64,000 nucleotides of DNA, taken from positions 1 through 64,000 of the forward strand of contig DHPF01000007.1 in assembly GCA_002407855.1 (NCBI GenBank), given 5' to 3'. Within the stretch, counting starts at the first letter, position 1; every line of letters begins with the position of its first letter. The position numbers were made by a program, and so were the translations under genes. Of this stretch, positions 35,373 to 44,591 are shown piece after piece. The notes under the pieces were generated by a model. The model was not told the origin of the DNA. It saw only the letters and a program-made list of their open reading frames with translations, and did no database searches. The stretch comes from Bacteroidales bacterium UBA5371. Its GTDB lineage: Bacteria; Bacteroidota; Bacteroidia; Bacteroidales; P3.

Positions 35373-38300
35373 TTATTTCAATACCTCTATCACTCCTATT
35401 GTGTCAATAGTTTTGTCGTGTCTTCTGCCTTTAAATCTATAAAAATATGTTCCTGTTGGAGTGTTGGTTTGGGTTGGAGACCAGAAATCTTCTTTCTTTG
35501 AGATGTTCTTGAAATAATAGATTTGTTTGCCGTAGCGGGTGAAAATTGTTAGTTCATTCTCTGGAAAAGCGTTTTGTTCTATTAGGTTATGTATTTCAAA
35601 GTTGTCGTTTATTCCATCGCCATTGGGTGTTACAACATTGGGAAACATAACGTTATCTACTTGCAAGTCTAAGTGAATTATGCTATCACAACCATTTATT
35701 GTTTGAAGGTTATGGGTGTAAAATCCTGTTGTTGTTTCATTGAAACCGAACCTATTAAAGGTGTTCCCTTTATAAATATCTCCGTATATTGTATCGTTAT
35801 ATGCAGGGTAAACACTTAGAAATACACTATAAATACTATCGCAGCCGTATTCATTTGTAAAGACTACTTGATAAAAACCTGTTGAGTCAAGCTCTAAGCC
35901 GTGAAAGTTGAAGGTTTCATTATTGCAAATTGCTACGTGGGAGGTATCAAAAAAGGCTGGGTTAATTATTAGATGAAGGATTATATTGGAATCGCAACCA
36001 TAGACTGAGGTTAGATTGAGGTTATATGTTCCAGATTGAGTGAGTATTGTCCCTTGTGCGTCATATATGAAGTTATCGCATGCTGTATCATAAACCACAA
36101 CGTTATTATAATGTGGATGAACTCTTATCATTCTTTCGGCAAAGTGAGAACAACCTGAGGTATCTATTACTTGCACAAAGTATAATGAGTCTTTGGTTGG
36201 AGTTAAGGAAATGGATTGAGTTGTTTGACCTGTATTCCATTTATAAGTTCCCTCTATTGTTGCTGTTAGGGTAGTTGATTCTCCAATGCATAAAGAGGAG
36301 TCGCCTACTATTTTAAGTATTCCATTTGGGCTAACCAAATTTAGTACTATTTCTAATGTGTCGGTGCATTTGTTATCGGCAAGTCCTGCAACTAATTTTA
36401 TTATATATTCTCCAGAGGAGGAATAATATTTTACCGGATTGTCAATATATTGAATATCTCCATCGTCAAATATCCATTGAATATTTTCGCATTTGGTTTC
36501 TGGGATAATTGGGTTTATGCCATCTGAGGATATCTTACTTTCATTCTGAAATTTAACTTCAAAGGTACAGTCTTGCCATGTTGATGTATAAGAGAAAGCT
36601 GCCAAAGGATAACGTATCCCTGCATAGGTATTAATAATGAATTTGCAATTAGGGTTTTCCTTTGAGGACACAACGCAGTAATAATGTTGCGAACTATCAG
36701 AAGGAGCATTGAAAGTTCTTGAAGTGGAAAGAATATTATTTGAGTTTTTAGTAGAATACCATTTGTAGTTGAATCCTTCAGGTGCAGAAAATATATTAGT
36801 GTCTGTGTCTCCGCAGGCTGAGGATTTAATCATTTTAGTGCTACATTTTAAGGTGTAGTAGGCGTATCCATAATGTCCTCCATCTTTACAATCGAAGGTT
36901 GTTAGCCTTACTTTTATTACTTGTCCATGATACTGTGCTATATCAAAACCAATAGTTGTCCAATCTTTCCAAATAACATTTGAGCCTGCGACAGTGTTCC
37001 AACCCAAATTACCGCTTGCAATAAAATTTGCATAACCACATACTGAGTCTATTAATTGGTCATTATTATTTAAAACCTCTAAAATAAAGCGTGGTTGATT
37101 AGAAGGAGTATGTTCTGGGTCTTGAAGAACTATTGCATATTTTAGTATCATAAGGTCAAAATTATTGGTATCAACCTCATATCTATATGTTAGGCTTTCA
37201 GCTTGTGCTCCATCTCTCCAATTACCTAATCTTACTGAAGCCATTTCACCTTCGGGTATTGTTCTTAAAGCATTATTTGTTCTTTCATCTCTTTGAGCTG
37301 TGTCGTAATGAACAGTATGACGACTATTTATACTTAAATAGCCATAGTCTATTAAATTGCTATTTTGATATGGATATTGGTATGTTCCATATTTGGCTGA
37401 AACATTTACGGACTTTAAATCAGTGTAGTTAAGACAATTGCCTATGGTTTCAACATTAATAAATTCTATTTTGTTTGCACAAGCAGGATTTAAACTATCG
37501 CATAAGGAATGTACCCACATCTCATAATAGGCAGCATTTTGAGTAATTGGGATAGTTATAGAATTGGTAAAGGTTGTTAGAAAATTGCTTGTTGTGGTTC
37601 CTTTTTTCTTATATTCAACTATCCAACCAGGAGAAGAAGGATTATTATCCCAACTAATTAAAGCATATCCATTTGATATATTTTCTACCTTTATCTTTTG
37701 AGCCTTAGGGCATTTACAAGAAGTTACAACAGAAAGTGAGATTGGACATATAATGGAGTCTTCATTACAAATTGTATATATTCTAACATTATAAGGAGTT
37801 GCTGGTTGTAAATTATTAAAGATAGCTATTGTATCATTAGTTGTAATTGTTGTTAATAGATTTTCTTCTGAATATAGTTCTATTATCCATTCTATTGTGT
37901 CACTTGGTTCGTTCCATGAAAAAGTAATTGAGTCTTGAACTATGATATAATTTAGATCCAAAACCATTGGACAAGGACAAGGGGTGCAGACCGCAGCTTG
38001 AGTCATTTTACATATTTCATCGAAAGGAACATTATGGCAATTCTGAAAGATTGAAACTATATAACATTGCAATGGTTCAAGCCCTGTAAAGGTTTGTCTT
38101 AGATTAGTAGTAACTATTGAGTCTATAATTGTATCATTTAAAGTTAAGATAACAGTCCATTCTATTGTTGCTGTATCTGAGTATGTCCAAGAAGCAATAA
38201 GAGTATCGTTTTTTGAAATTGCAGAGGCACTTATAGGAACAGCACATTCGCATTGTATCCAGCAGGCATCATGAATTGGTTGAGGACAACTATTTTCAAG

Positions 38301-38969
38301 AGTATCACAAGGCGTATAGACCAACACTCCATACAAGTCGCAATGAGCAAGAGAAGTTAGAATAATACTTGTATCCGAGGTCGTAAGTCTTATTCCTGAA
38401 CCCTTTTCTAATAAACAATTATTGGTATATTCAACTATCCAATTTCCATTATAATCATTAGGATTTGTCCAAGATATTAATGCTGTACTATCATTAATAA
38501 CTTCAGCATTAATTCTTGGAGATGGAGGACAATTATTACATATACTTATATTAAGCTCAAATCCACTTTTTGGATTATCTGAGTCCACAAAGAAATAAAC
38601 CGTAACTGGCCCTTCTAATGAAGTTACGCTAATTATCCCTGATAAAGGTGTGGCTTGGTTGGAGAATAATAATTTATTTGAATTGGTGTCTCCTGAATAA
38701 ATACGTAGTTTGGTTTTATTGTAATGTTCTAAATTAAAGCTCCCATTAATTATTATCTTTGCATTTGGAGAGTTGGGATAAATTGTTGTTTTGGCATTCA
38801 CACGGATAGAATAGTTGCCTGAGGCTCCACCATCATCGTAAAGAGTTCCGCTATCTGTATGAATTTCTGTATAACCATTTACTAACATATTATAGCTTTG
38901 AGCAAAAAGAGGTGTGTTAATAATGGTTATTATTAAAAAAAACAATAAGTAACAAAATCTTTTTCTCAT
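35373..38969 (-). CDS. Large T9SS-secreted protein with fibronectin III, PKD and type B (gliding-type) sorting domains
   Basis: 1198 residues from the chosen start. Signal peptide MRKRFCYLLFFLIITIINTP...FAQ; an upstream Met at 38993 would precede this and lies on the promoter, so it is rejected. Then a CUB-like domain (about residues 35-140), at least four fibronectin-III-like repeats with paired Cys (CP.P..), a jelly-roll-like middle region, a PKD domain (WIFDDGDIQYIDNPVKYYSS), three 'CDS.I.L...V' repeats, and the C-terminal CHU_C/type B sorting domain NVVTPNGDGINDNFEI ... GTYFYRFKGRRHDKT. Probably a large surface adhesin or fibrous protein. Confidence 0.88.
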   Translation of the reverse strand: MRKRFCYLLFFLIITIINTPLFAQSYNMLVNGYTEIHTDSGTLYDDGGASGNYSIRVNAKTTIYPNSPNAKIIINGSFNLEHYNKTKLRIYSGDTNSNKLLFSNQATPLSGIISVTSLEGPVTVYFFVDSDNPKSGFELNISICNNCPPSPRINAEVINDSTALISWTNPNDYNGNWIVEYTNNCLLEKGSGIRLTTSDTSIILTSLAHCDLYGVLVYTPCDTLENSCPQPIHDACWIQCECAVPISASAISKNDTLIASWTYSDTATIEWTVILTLNDTIIDSIVTTNLRQTFTGLEPLQCYIVSIFQNCHNVPFDEICKMTQAAVCTPCPCPMVLDLNYIIVQDSITFSWNEPSDTIEWIIELYSEENLLTTITTNDTIAIFNNLQPATPYNVRIYTICNEDSIICPISLSVVTSCKCPKAQKIKVENISNGYALISWDNNPSSPGWIVEYKKKGTTTSNFLTTFTNSITIPITQNAAYYEMWVHSLCDSLNPACANKIEFINVETIGNCLNYTDLKSVNVSAKYGTYQYPYQNSNLIDYGYLSINSRHTVHYDTAQRDERTNNALRTIPEGEMASVRLGNWRDGAQAESLTYRYEVDTNNFDLMILKYAIVLQDPEHTPSNQPRFILEVLNNNDQLIDSVCGYANFIASGNLGWNTVAGSNVIWKDWTTIGFDIAQYHGQVIKVRLTTFDCKDGGHYGYAYYTLKCSTKMIKSSACGDTDTNIFSAPEGFNYKWYSTKNSNNILSTSRTFNAPSDSSQHYYCVVSSKENPNCKFIINTYAGIRYPLAAFSYTSTWQDCTFEVKFQNESKISSDGINPIIPETKCENIQWIFDDGDIQYIDNPVKYYSSSGEYIIKLVAGLADNKCTDTLEIVLNLVSPNGILKIVGDSSLCIGESTTLTATIEGTYKWNTGQTTQSISLTPTKDSLYFVQVIDTSGCSHFAERMIRVHPHYNNVVVYDTACDNFIYDAQGTILTQSGTYNLNLTSVYGCDSNIILHLIINPAFFDTSHVAICNNETFNFHGLELDSTGFYQVVFTNEYGCDSIYSVFLSVYPAYNDTIYGDIYKGNTFNRFGFNETTTGFYTHNLQTINGCDSIIHLDLQVDNVMFPNVVTPNGDGINDNFEIHNLIEQNAFPENELTIFTRYGKQIYYFKNISKKEDFWSPTQTNTPTGTYFYRFKGRRHDKTIDTIGVIEVLK

Positions 38970-38990
38970 AATAGATAATTTAACTAATAG

Positions 38991-38998
38991 CAAAAATA
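38991..38998 (-). promoter_or_regulatory. -7 element of the large T9SS cargo gene
   Basis: TATTTTTG on the minus strand, 21 nt upstream of the ATG at 38969. It overlaps the alternative upstream Met at 38993, which argues for the shorter start. Confidence 0.5.
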
Positions 38999-39062
38999 TG
39001 TACTTACCAATACAGCATAATAAAATAGTGGAAGGTTAGTTAATTAATCATTTTTCAATAAG

Positions 39063-39899
39063 TTATTTCATATATAGCTCTAAGTATTTTCCCATTTCTT
39101 CTTGCACCTTTTGAGCTTCCTGCTGAGCAAAATTAGCAAAATCAGTACTTGAATTAGCAAAGATAATTGCCCTGGACGAATTAACAAGCAATCCACAATC
39201 TTTTGTCATTCCATATTTTGAGACCTCTTCCAAGGAACCTCCCTGAGCCCCAATACCAGGAACAAGTAAAAAACTATCCGGAGCTAATTCTCGTATTTTA
39301 GAAAACATATTCGCCTGAGTTGCTCCACAAACAAACATAAGATTATCCTTAGTTGCCCATTCTTGACTCTTGTTTATAACCTTCTCAAATAAAGGCTTAC
39401 CATTAATATCTTCCATAAATTGAAAATCATTTGCCCCCTTATTAGAAGTTAAAGCAAGAAGTATTACCCATTTATCCTTATAAATAGTAAAAGGCTTAAC
39501 AGAGTCTTCTCCCATATAAGGAGCAATAGTCATAGCATCAAAGTCAAAATCACCCTCAGCCGACAAGAAAGCCTTAGCATATTGCTCGGAAGTATTGCCA
39601 ATATCTCCCCTTTTTGCATCTGCAATAGTGAAGCATTCTTTCTTTAAGTTAGACAAATAGTCCATAGTCTTCTTTAAAGAAAGCATCCCTTTTATTCCAC
39701 AACTTTCATAAAATGCCAAATTAGGTTTATAAGCAACAGTAAAAGGCAAAGTTGCATCAATAATAGCTCGGTTAAATTCAAATATAGGATCTTCCCTATC
39801 TAAAAGGTGGGCAGGAATTTTATTAATATCAGAATCTAATCCAACACAAAGGAAGGATTTTTTTCTTTTAATTAAATCAATTAGTTCTTGACGATTCAT
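39063..39899 (-). CDS. pyrF: Orotidine 5'-phosphate decarboxylase (type 2)
   Basis: Last step of de novo UMP synthesis, 278 residues. [18 protein letters not shown] is the type 2 N-terminus; [20 protein letters not shown] holds the catalytic Lys-Asp array; [12 protein letters not shown] and [16 protein letters not shown] are the phosphate-binding segments. It follows lipB by 24 nt on the same strand. With pyrC at 40.8 kb it gives two pyrimidine genes nearby, although not directly adjacent. Confidence 0.95.
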   Translation of the reverse strand: MNRQELIDLIKRKKSFLCVGLDSDINKIPAHLLDREDPIFEFNRAIIDATLPFTVAYKPNLAFYESCGIKGMLSLKKTMDYLSNLKKECFTIADAKRGDIGNTSEQYAKAFLSAEGDFDFDAMTIAPYMGEDSVKPFTIYKDKWVILLALTSNKGANDFQFMEDINGKPLFEKVINKSQEWATKDNLMFVCGATQANMFSKIRELAPDSFLLVPGIGAQGGSLEEVSKYGMTKDCGLLVNSSRAIIFANSSTDFANFAQQEAQKVQEEMGKYLELYMK

Positions 39900-39923
39900 T
39901 TTGGTGTATTTATAATTGTATAA

Positions 39924-40598
39924 TTAGTTAATTAGTTTCATAAAATTTTCGTAGAGTAAAAGCTTAACCTCTTTCTCATCAATCTTTTTTGATAGTTCTT
40001 TCTGCATAGAAGTAACACCCTTATCCACAAAACCACAAGGGTTTATATATTGGAAGTATTTCAAGTCAGTATTAACATTTAGAGCAAAGCCGTGCATAGT
40101 TATATAACGAGAAGCCTTAACTCCAATTGCACAAATCTTTCTTGCCGTCTTTTCCTTAGCATCTATCCACACTCCAGTTGCACCTTCCAAACGTTCACAA
40201 GAAATATCATAAAGCTTCATTGTGTTGATAATTGTTTGTTCAATGGTGGATATATAACCTTTCAACGAAAGCCCCAAAGCTTCAATATCTAAAATAGGAT
40301 AACCTACAATTTGTCCAAAGCCATGATAAGTTATATCGCCACCACGATTAGTTTTATAGTAGGTAGCATTTATTTTCTTTAAAAACTCCTCATTAATCAA
40401 TAGATTGTTTATCTTTCCATGCATTCCAAGAGTGTAAACGTGAGGATGTTCACATAAAATAAAATCCTGAATTATGGATAAAGACTTAGGATTATTAATT
40501 TTTTCGGCTATTTTCTTATCAAAAATATCCTCTTGTTTTTTCCAAGCCTCCTTGTAATCAATTAATCCCCAATCAATATAGTTAATATTTGATGTCAT
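39924..40598 (-). CDS. lipB: Lipoyl(octanoyl) transferase
   Basis: Transfers octanoyl groups from ACP to lipoyl domains; 224 residues. Motifs: NRGGDITYHGFGQIVGYPIL (substrate-binding), KICAIGVKASRYITMHGFAL with the catalytic Lys, and INPCGFVDKGVTSM with the acyl-thioester Cys. Full length. A well-formed promoter lies at 40620-40649, and pyrF follows, so the pair is probably one transcript. Confidence 0.94.
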   Translation of the reverse strand: MTSNINYIDWGLIDYKEAWKKQEDIFDKKIAEKINNPKSLSIIQDFILCEHPHVYTLGMHGKINNLLINEEFLKKINATYYKTNRGGDITYHGFGQIVGYPILDIEALGLSLKGYISTIEQTIINTMKLYDISCERLEGATGVWIDAKEKTARKICAIGVKASRYITMHGFALNVNTDLKYFQYINPCGFVDKGVTSMQKELSKKIDEKEVKLLLYENFMKLIN

Positions 40599-40619
40599 AT
40601 TTAAACATTAATACACATG

Positions 40620-40649
40620 CAAATATATTAAATCTTTCTTAGTTTCAAA
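40620..40649 (-). promoter_or_regulatory. Bacteroidota-type promoter of lipB-pyrF
   Basis: On the minus strand TTTG (40649-40646) and TATATTTG (40627-40620), 18 nt apart; the lipB ATG is 21 nt downstream. Confidence 0.68.
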
Positions 40650-40726
40650 ACGTTTTGTAAGTAATCTTTATTTTAGTGAGTATTTACTCTAAAAATTTTA
40701 ATGGAGATTAATACAAGAAAAATGAA

Positions 40727-40810
40727 ACAAAGTAAGAATTTTCTTAAATCAAAAGATAATTTCTTTAAATCAAGAGTTATTTTTACGAAATCAAGAATTG
40801 AGAAAAGAAA
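40727..40810 (+). repeat. 21-bp-period tandem repeat, three to four units
   Basis: ATCAA starts at 40748, 40769 and 40790, exactly 21 bp apart; a degenerate AACAA lies one period earlier (40726). The array runs up to the pyrC stop codon (40813) and is therefore in the pyrC 3' region. It includes AATCAAAAGATAA, also found in the ftsI copy. Confidence 0.82.
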
Positions 40811-40812
40811 AT

Positions 40813-42108
40813 CTAATCTCGGTAGAGGATTTGGCCATTAACAAAAGTCGAAATCACTTTTGAACTGAAAACAACGCCTTCAAATGGCGACCACTTGCAT
40901 TTTGACAATATATTTTCTTGTTTTACCTCAAAGCCATTGTTCAAATCCACTAACACTAAATCGGCATAATAACCCTCTTTCACAAATCCCCTACCCTCCA
41001 AGCCAAAGTAAGTAGCTGGATTCTCACACATTTTTTCTTGTAATTGCGACAGGGTTAGCTCTCCTTGCTTCACTAATTCAAGCATTATTGGTAGTGAGAA
41101 TTGGATGGAAGGAATGCCAGAAGGAGCTTGAAAATAGGGCTTGTCTTTTTCTAATAATAAATGAGGGGCGTGGTCAGTTGCAACAAAATCTATTTTATCC
41201 TCACGCAAGGCTTTTCTTAGGGCTTCTCTGTCTTTTGAGGTTTTTATGGAAGGATTACATTTAATTTTATTGCCTAAACGTTCAAAGTCCTTGTCCTCAA
41301 ACCAAAGATGAATGGGAGAGACTTCGGCTGTTATGTGTTTGGTGTTTACCTTGCCTTTTTGCAATAGGCTTAGTTCTTTTTCAGAAGTGATGTGAGCAAT
41401 GTTAAGATGAGTTTTATTTTTTGCAAGGTTTATGGCAAATTGTGTTGATAAGAAACATGCCTCTGCGTCTCTTACCAAAGGATGAATGGAAGGTGGGGCA
41501 TCGTTATTAGGGTATTTTTCTTTATATAGAGCAGTGTTTTGTCTAATTCTTTTTTCGTCTTCGCAATGAGCAGTGATTACTAAATTACTCCTTTCAAATA
41601 GTCCTTCAATGGCTTGTTTCTTATCAACAAGCATATCTCCGGTTGAAGAGCCAAGGTATATCTTATAGCCACATATTAGATTTGGGTCAATTTGTAGAGC
41701 CTCTTCCAAATTATTATTTGTTATTCCGAGATAGAATTTATAATTGCATAGCATATTTTCTTTTGCCAAAAGCAATTTATCTAAAAGTGTTTGGAGAGAA
41801 GTTGTAGGTGGAGCTGTGTTTGGCATATCAAATACAGTGGTTACCCCTCCTGCAATGGCAGCCTTAGACTCCGATTGCATATCTGCTTTACTTTCTAATC
41901 CCGGCTGACGAAAATGTACGTGTGTATCAATAATACCTGGCAACAAAATCAAATCCTTAGCCTCAATTATCTCTGTTCTCAAAGGTAAATCTTCAATTTC
42001 TATTTCAGAAATCTTAATTATTCTATCGCCTTGTATTAAAACATTGACTTGTTTTAGACAATCATTCTGAACAATTGAAGGATTATGGATGTATTTGTAG
42101 GTTGTCAT
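40813..42108 (-). CDS. pyrC: Dihydroorotase
   Basis: Zinc amidohydrolase closing the dihydroorotate ring, 431 residues, of the class I (PyrC/allantoinase-like) type. LPGIIDTHVHFRQPGLESKA has the first metal ligands; GGVTTVFDMPNTAPPT, the YLGITNNN region, THCEDE-like TAHCEDEKRI, LNIAHITSEKE and DFVATDHAPH complete the site. The pyrC name is used for the pathway step. It is followed directly by the 21-bp repeat array. The carboxylated Lys corresponds to CGYKIYLGSS. Confidence 0.93.
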   Translation of the reverse strand: MTTYKYIHNPSIVQNDCLKQVNVLIQGDRIIKISEIEIEDLPLRTEIIEAKDLILLPGIIDTHVHFRQPGLESKADMQSESKAAIAGGVTTVFDMPNTAPPTTSLQTLLDKLLLAKENMLCNYKFYLGITNNNLEEALQIDPNLICGYKIYLGSSTGDMLVDKKQAIEGLFERSNLVITAHCEDEKRIRQNTALYKEKYPNNDAPPSIHPLVRDAEACFLSTQFAINLAKNKTHLNIAHITSEKELSLLQKGKVNTKHITAEVSPIHLWFEDKDFERLGNKIKCNPSIKTSKDREALRKALREDKIDFVATDHAPHLLLEKDKPYFQAPSGIPSIQFSLPIMLELVKQGELTLSQLQEKMCENPATYFGLEGRGFVKEGYYADLVLVDLNNGFEVKQENILSKCKWSPFEGVVFSSKVISTFVNGQILYRD

Positions 42109-42151
42109 TTATTGTTTTAAAGAAAAAACTCCCTTAATATAATGTATCTTA

Positions 42152-42964
42152 TTACGGATTATTAACTTCTGCAACTATGGTTTGGTCTACAAGAATTCTA
42201 CCGCAGTATTCACAAACTATAATCTTTTTGTGCATTCTTATATCCATTTGTCTTTGGTGAGGAATTTTATTAAAACATCCGCCACAAGCATCTCTATCAA
42301 CTTCCACAACAGCTAAGCCATTTCTTGAATTATTACGGATTTTGTGGTATGCAGTTAAATATCTTTCATCAATTAAGCTTTCGTTCTCCTTGCTTTCTGC
42401 CAATAATACCTTTTCTCTTTCTTGGGTTTCTTCAACTATTTCGTCCAATTCAGCTTTCTTTACTTCAAGGTCTTTTCTCTTGTCTTCAAGTATTTCGTTA
42501 ATTTTGGCAACTTCTTGTTTATGGCGTTCAAGGTCTTGGTCAGCTTCCTTTATTCTCTTTTCGCAAAGTTGTATTTCTAAGTTTTGGAACTCTATTTCCT
42601 TCGCTAACGACTCGTATTCGCGATTGTTTCTAACGTTATTTTGTTGGTCGGTATATTTCTTTATTAAGGCAGTACAATCTTTAATCATTGCTTTTCTCTC
42701 AACAATCTTCTGTTCTAAGGCGTCCATTTCTGTCTTAAACTTTGCGATTCTGGTTTCCAATCCTACAATTTCGTCTTCAAGGTCTTGTACCTCTAATGGC
42801 AACTCACCTCTAACTATTCTAATTTTATCTATTTGTGAATCTATTTGTTGTAGTTTGTACAATGCAACTAATCTTCTTTCAACTGTTACATCTGCCTCTT
42901 CACTTCTTTTAATTGGAGCAGCAAGTGTTTCTGCTTTGGTTTTTGCTGTAACTTTCTTTGCCAT
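42152..42964 (-). CDS. C4-type zinc-ribbon coiled-coil protein
   Basis: 270 residues. An Ala/Lys-rich N-terminus, a long antiparallel coiled coil (about residues 35-195; LEDEIVGLETRIAKFKTEMD, KRIKEADQDLERHKQEVAKI), and a C-terminal zinc ribbon with CGGC and CEYC pairs (about residues 228-255). This is the widespread zf-RING_7/CdsZ-like family, whose function is poorly defined, possibly nucleic-acid or translation related. It follows the Nif3 gene by 14 nt, a pairing conserved in Bacteroidota. Confidence 0.85.
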   Translation of the reverse strand: MAKKVTAKTKAETLAAPIKRSEEADVTVERRLVALYKLQQIDSQIDKIRIVRGELPLEVQDLEDEIVGLETRIAKFKTEMDALEQKIVERKAMIKDCTALIKKYTDQQNNVRNNREYESLAKEIEFQNLEIQLCEKRIKEADQDLERHKQEVAKINEILEDKRKDLEVKKAELDEIVEETQEREKVLLAESKENESLIDERYLTAYHKIRNNSRNGLAVVEVDRDACGGCFNKIPHQRQMDIRMHKKIIVCEYCGRILVDQTIVAEVNNP

Positions 42965-42978
42965 TATATATTATTGTT

Positions 42979-43779
42979 TTAAAAGTATTTTATTCCATTT
43001 GGAGTTTTATCCAAAATTAAGGGGACAAAATTACAAAACTTTTCAGAAAGAATTGCAATAATCCTTTCTTTTATAAATTGTTCGCTTTCAAAATGACCTA
43101 TCTCTGCAAGTAATATCTTGTCATCGTTGTCAATAAAATCGTGGTATTTAATATCTGCGGTAATAAATATATCTGCTTGAAGTTTTATTGCATTTGAAAT
43201 TAAAAAGCTCCCGCTTCCTCCGCAAACTGCAACTTTTTGAATTAACTTTTGCTCTTTTGCATTATGTTTGATGGAAGGAATGTTTAGAACTTTTTTCAAG
43301 TAATTAAAGAAATCTTCCTTATTTATTGGTGCTTCAAGCTCACCAATTGCACCTGCACCTAACCAGTTTTCATTTTCAAATAAATCAAAATTACTTAGGG
43401 CTTTAAGGTTTTTTAGTCCTAATTTCTCTGCAAGAATTCCATTTACTCCAAAAAGAGCATTATCTATATTGGTATGAAGAGCATAAAGAGTGATTTCATT
43501 TTTTATTGCTTTGACAATTACGTTTCCTTGTTTGGAACTATAATCTATTTTCTTTATTCCCTTAAATATGATTGGATGATGTGATATAATTAGATTGCAA
43601 TTTTCTTCTAATGCTTTATTTATTACTTGGTCCGAAACGTCTAAACAAACATAAACTCCTTTACATTCTTCTTCTATATTACCTAATGTCAATCCCGAAT
43701 TATCGTACTCTTCCTGCCAGTTAAGTGGAGCTAATAATTCTATTGCTTCAATTATATCTTTTATTAATACCTTCTGCAT
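42979..43779 (-). CDS. Nif3-like dinuclear metal centre hexameric protein
   Basis: 266 residues of the NIF3/YbgI family (sometimes labelled GTP cyclohydrolase I type 2). Metal-site motifs: LIISHHPIIFKGIKKID, YALHTNIDNA, and near the C-terminus LLAEIGHFESEQFIKE. The length is that of the short form without the PII-like insertion. It overlaps the purine nucleoside phosphorylase stop by 1 nt and precedes the zinc-ribbon gene. Biochemical role is not settled for the family. Confidence 0.9.
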   Translation of the reverse strand: MQKVLIKDIIEAIELLAPLNWQEEYDNSGLTLGNIEEECKGVYVCLDVSDQVINKALEENCNLIISHHPIIFKGIKKIDYSSKQGNVIVKAIKNEITLYALHTNIDNALFGVNGILAEKLGLKNLKALSNFDLFENENWLGAGAIGELEAPINKEDFFNYLKKVLNIPSIKHNAKEQKLIQKVAVCGGSGSFLISNAIKLQADIFITADIKYHDFIDNDDKILLAEIGHFESEQFIKERIIAILSEKFCNFVPLILDKTPNGIKYF

Positions 43780-44591
43780 TAAATCCTTTCTATTAGTTGT
43801 TCAACCATAAGCATCATCTTATTCTCCGCCTTTTTACCTGCTTCCAAAACTTCTTCTGTTGTGCAGTCAGCTCTTATCTCATCTCTAAATACATTTGAAA
43901 TTAGGCTCATTGCAAAAATATCCAATCCCGAATGCACTCCAACAATAACTTCTGGCACGGTGCTCATTCCAACACAATCGGCCCCAACCTTATGATAGAA
44001 TTTATACTCAGCAGGAGTTTCGTAGCTTGGGCCTGTATTGCCTAAATACACTCCTTTTTTGAGTTCTATTTCATTTTGTTTGCCTATCTCTTGACCTAAC
44101 TTAATCAAATTTGGAGTATAAGCCTTGCTCATTGAAGGGAAACGTGTTCCTAAATTATTATCATTCTTACCTATCAATGGGTTTGGCATTAGATTGATAT
44201 GGTCTTCTATTATCATTATATCTCCAACATTAAACTCTGGATTTACTCCTCCTGATGCGTTGGTTAAGATTAGGGTCTTTATGCCCAATGCTTTCATCAC
44301 TCTAATTGGAAATGTTACCTCTTGCATTGAGTAACCTTCATAGTAATGAAACCTTCCCTGCATAGCAACCACAGGTTTACCTTTAATTGTTCCAAATATT
44401 AATTTACTCTTATGTCCATCGGCTGTCGAGAGTGCAAAATTAGGAATAATTGAGTAGTCTAATACTTTCTCTACTTCAATAATATTTACAATATTTGCCA
44501 ATCCACTACCACAAACAATCCCAAAAAGAGGACGTGTTTTTACATTAGTTGTGATAAATTCTATCGTAGCTTTTATTTTTTCTAACATCAT
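43779..44591 (-). CDS. Purine nucleoside phosphorylase
   Basis: Phosphorolysis of purine nucleosides for salvage; 270 residues, trimeric PNP family. FGIVCGSGLANIVNII (phosphate loop), MQGRFHYYEGYSMQEVTFPI, LTNASGGVNPEFNVGDIMII, GNTGPSYETPAEYKF and VGMSTVPEVIVGVHSGLDIF with the base-binding residues. The first two residues are both Met, so the start may be 44588. The gene begins inside the end of lpxK, overlapping it by 47 nt, which is long; both proteins look complete. Confidence 0.93.
   Translation of the reverse strand: MMLEKIKATIEFITTNVKTRPLFGIVCGSGLANIVNIIEVEKVLDYSIIPNFALSTADGHKSKLIFGTIKGKPVVAMQGRFHYYEGYSMQEVTFPIRVMKALGIKTLILTNASGGVNPEFNVGDIMIIEDHINLMPNPLIGKNDNNLGTRFPSMSKAYTPNLIKLGQEIGKQNEIELKKGVYLGNTGPSYETPAEYKFYHKVGADCVGMSTVPEVIVGVHSGLDIFAMSLISNVFRDEIRADCTTEEVLEAGKKAENKMMLMVEQLIERI

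Noticed and set aside
42342..43061. 239-residue plus-strand ORF
   Set aside because: Ser/Phe/Leu-rich antisense shadow of the zinc-ribbon coiled-coil gene; no homology pattern and it crosses into the Nif3 gene.
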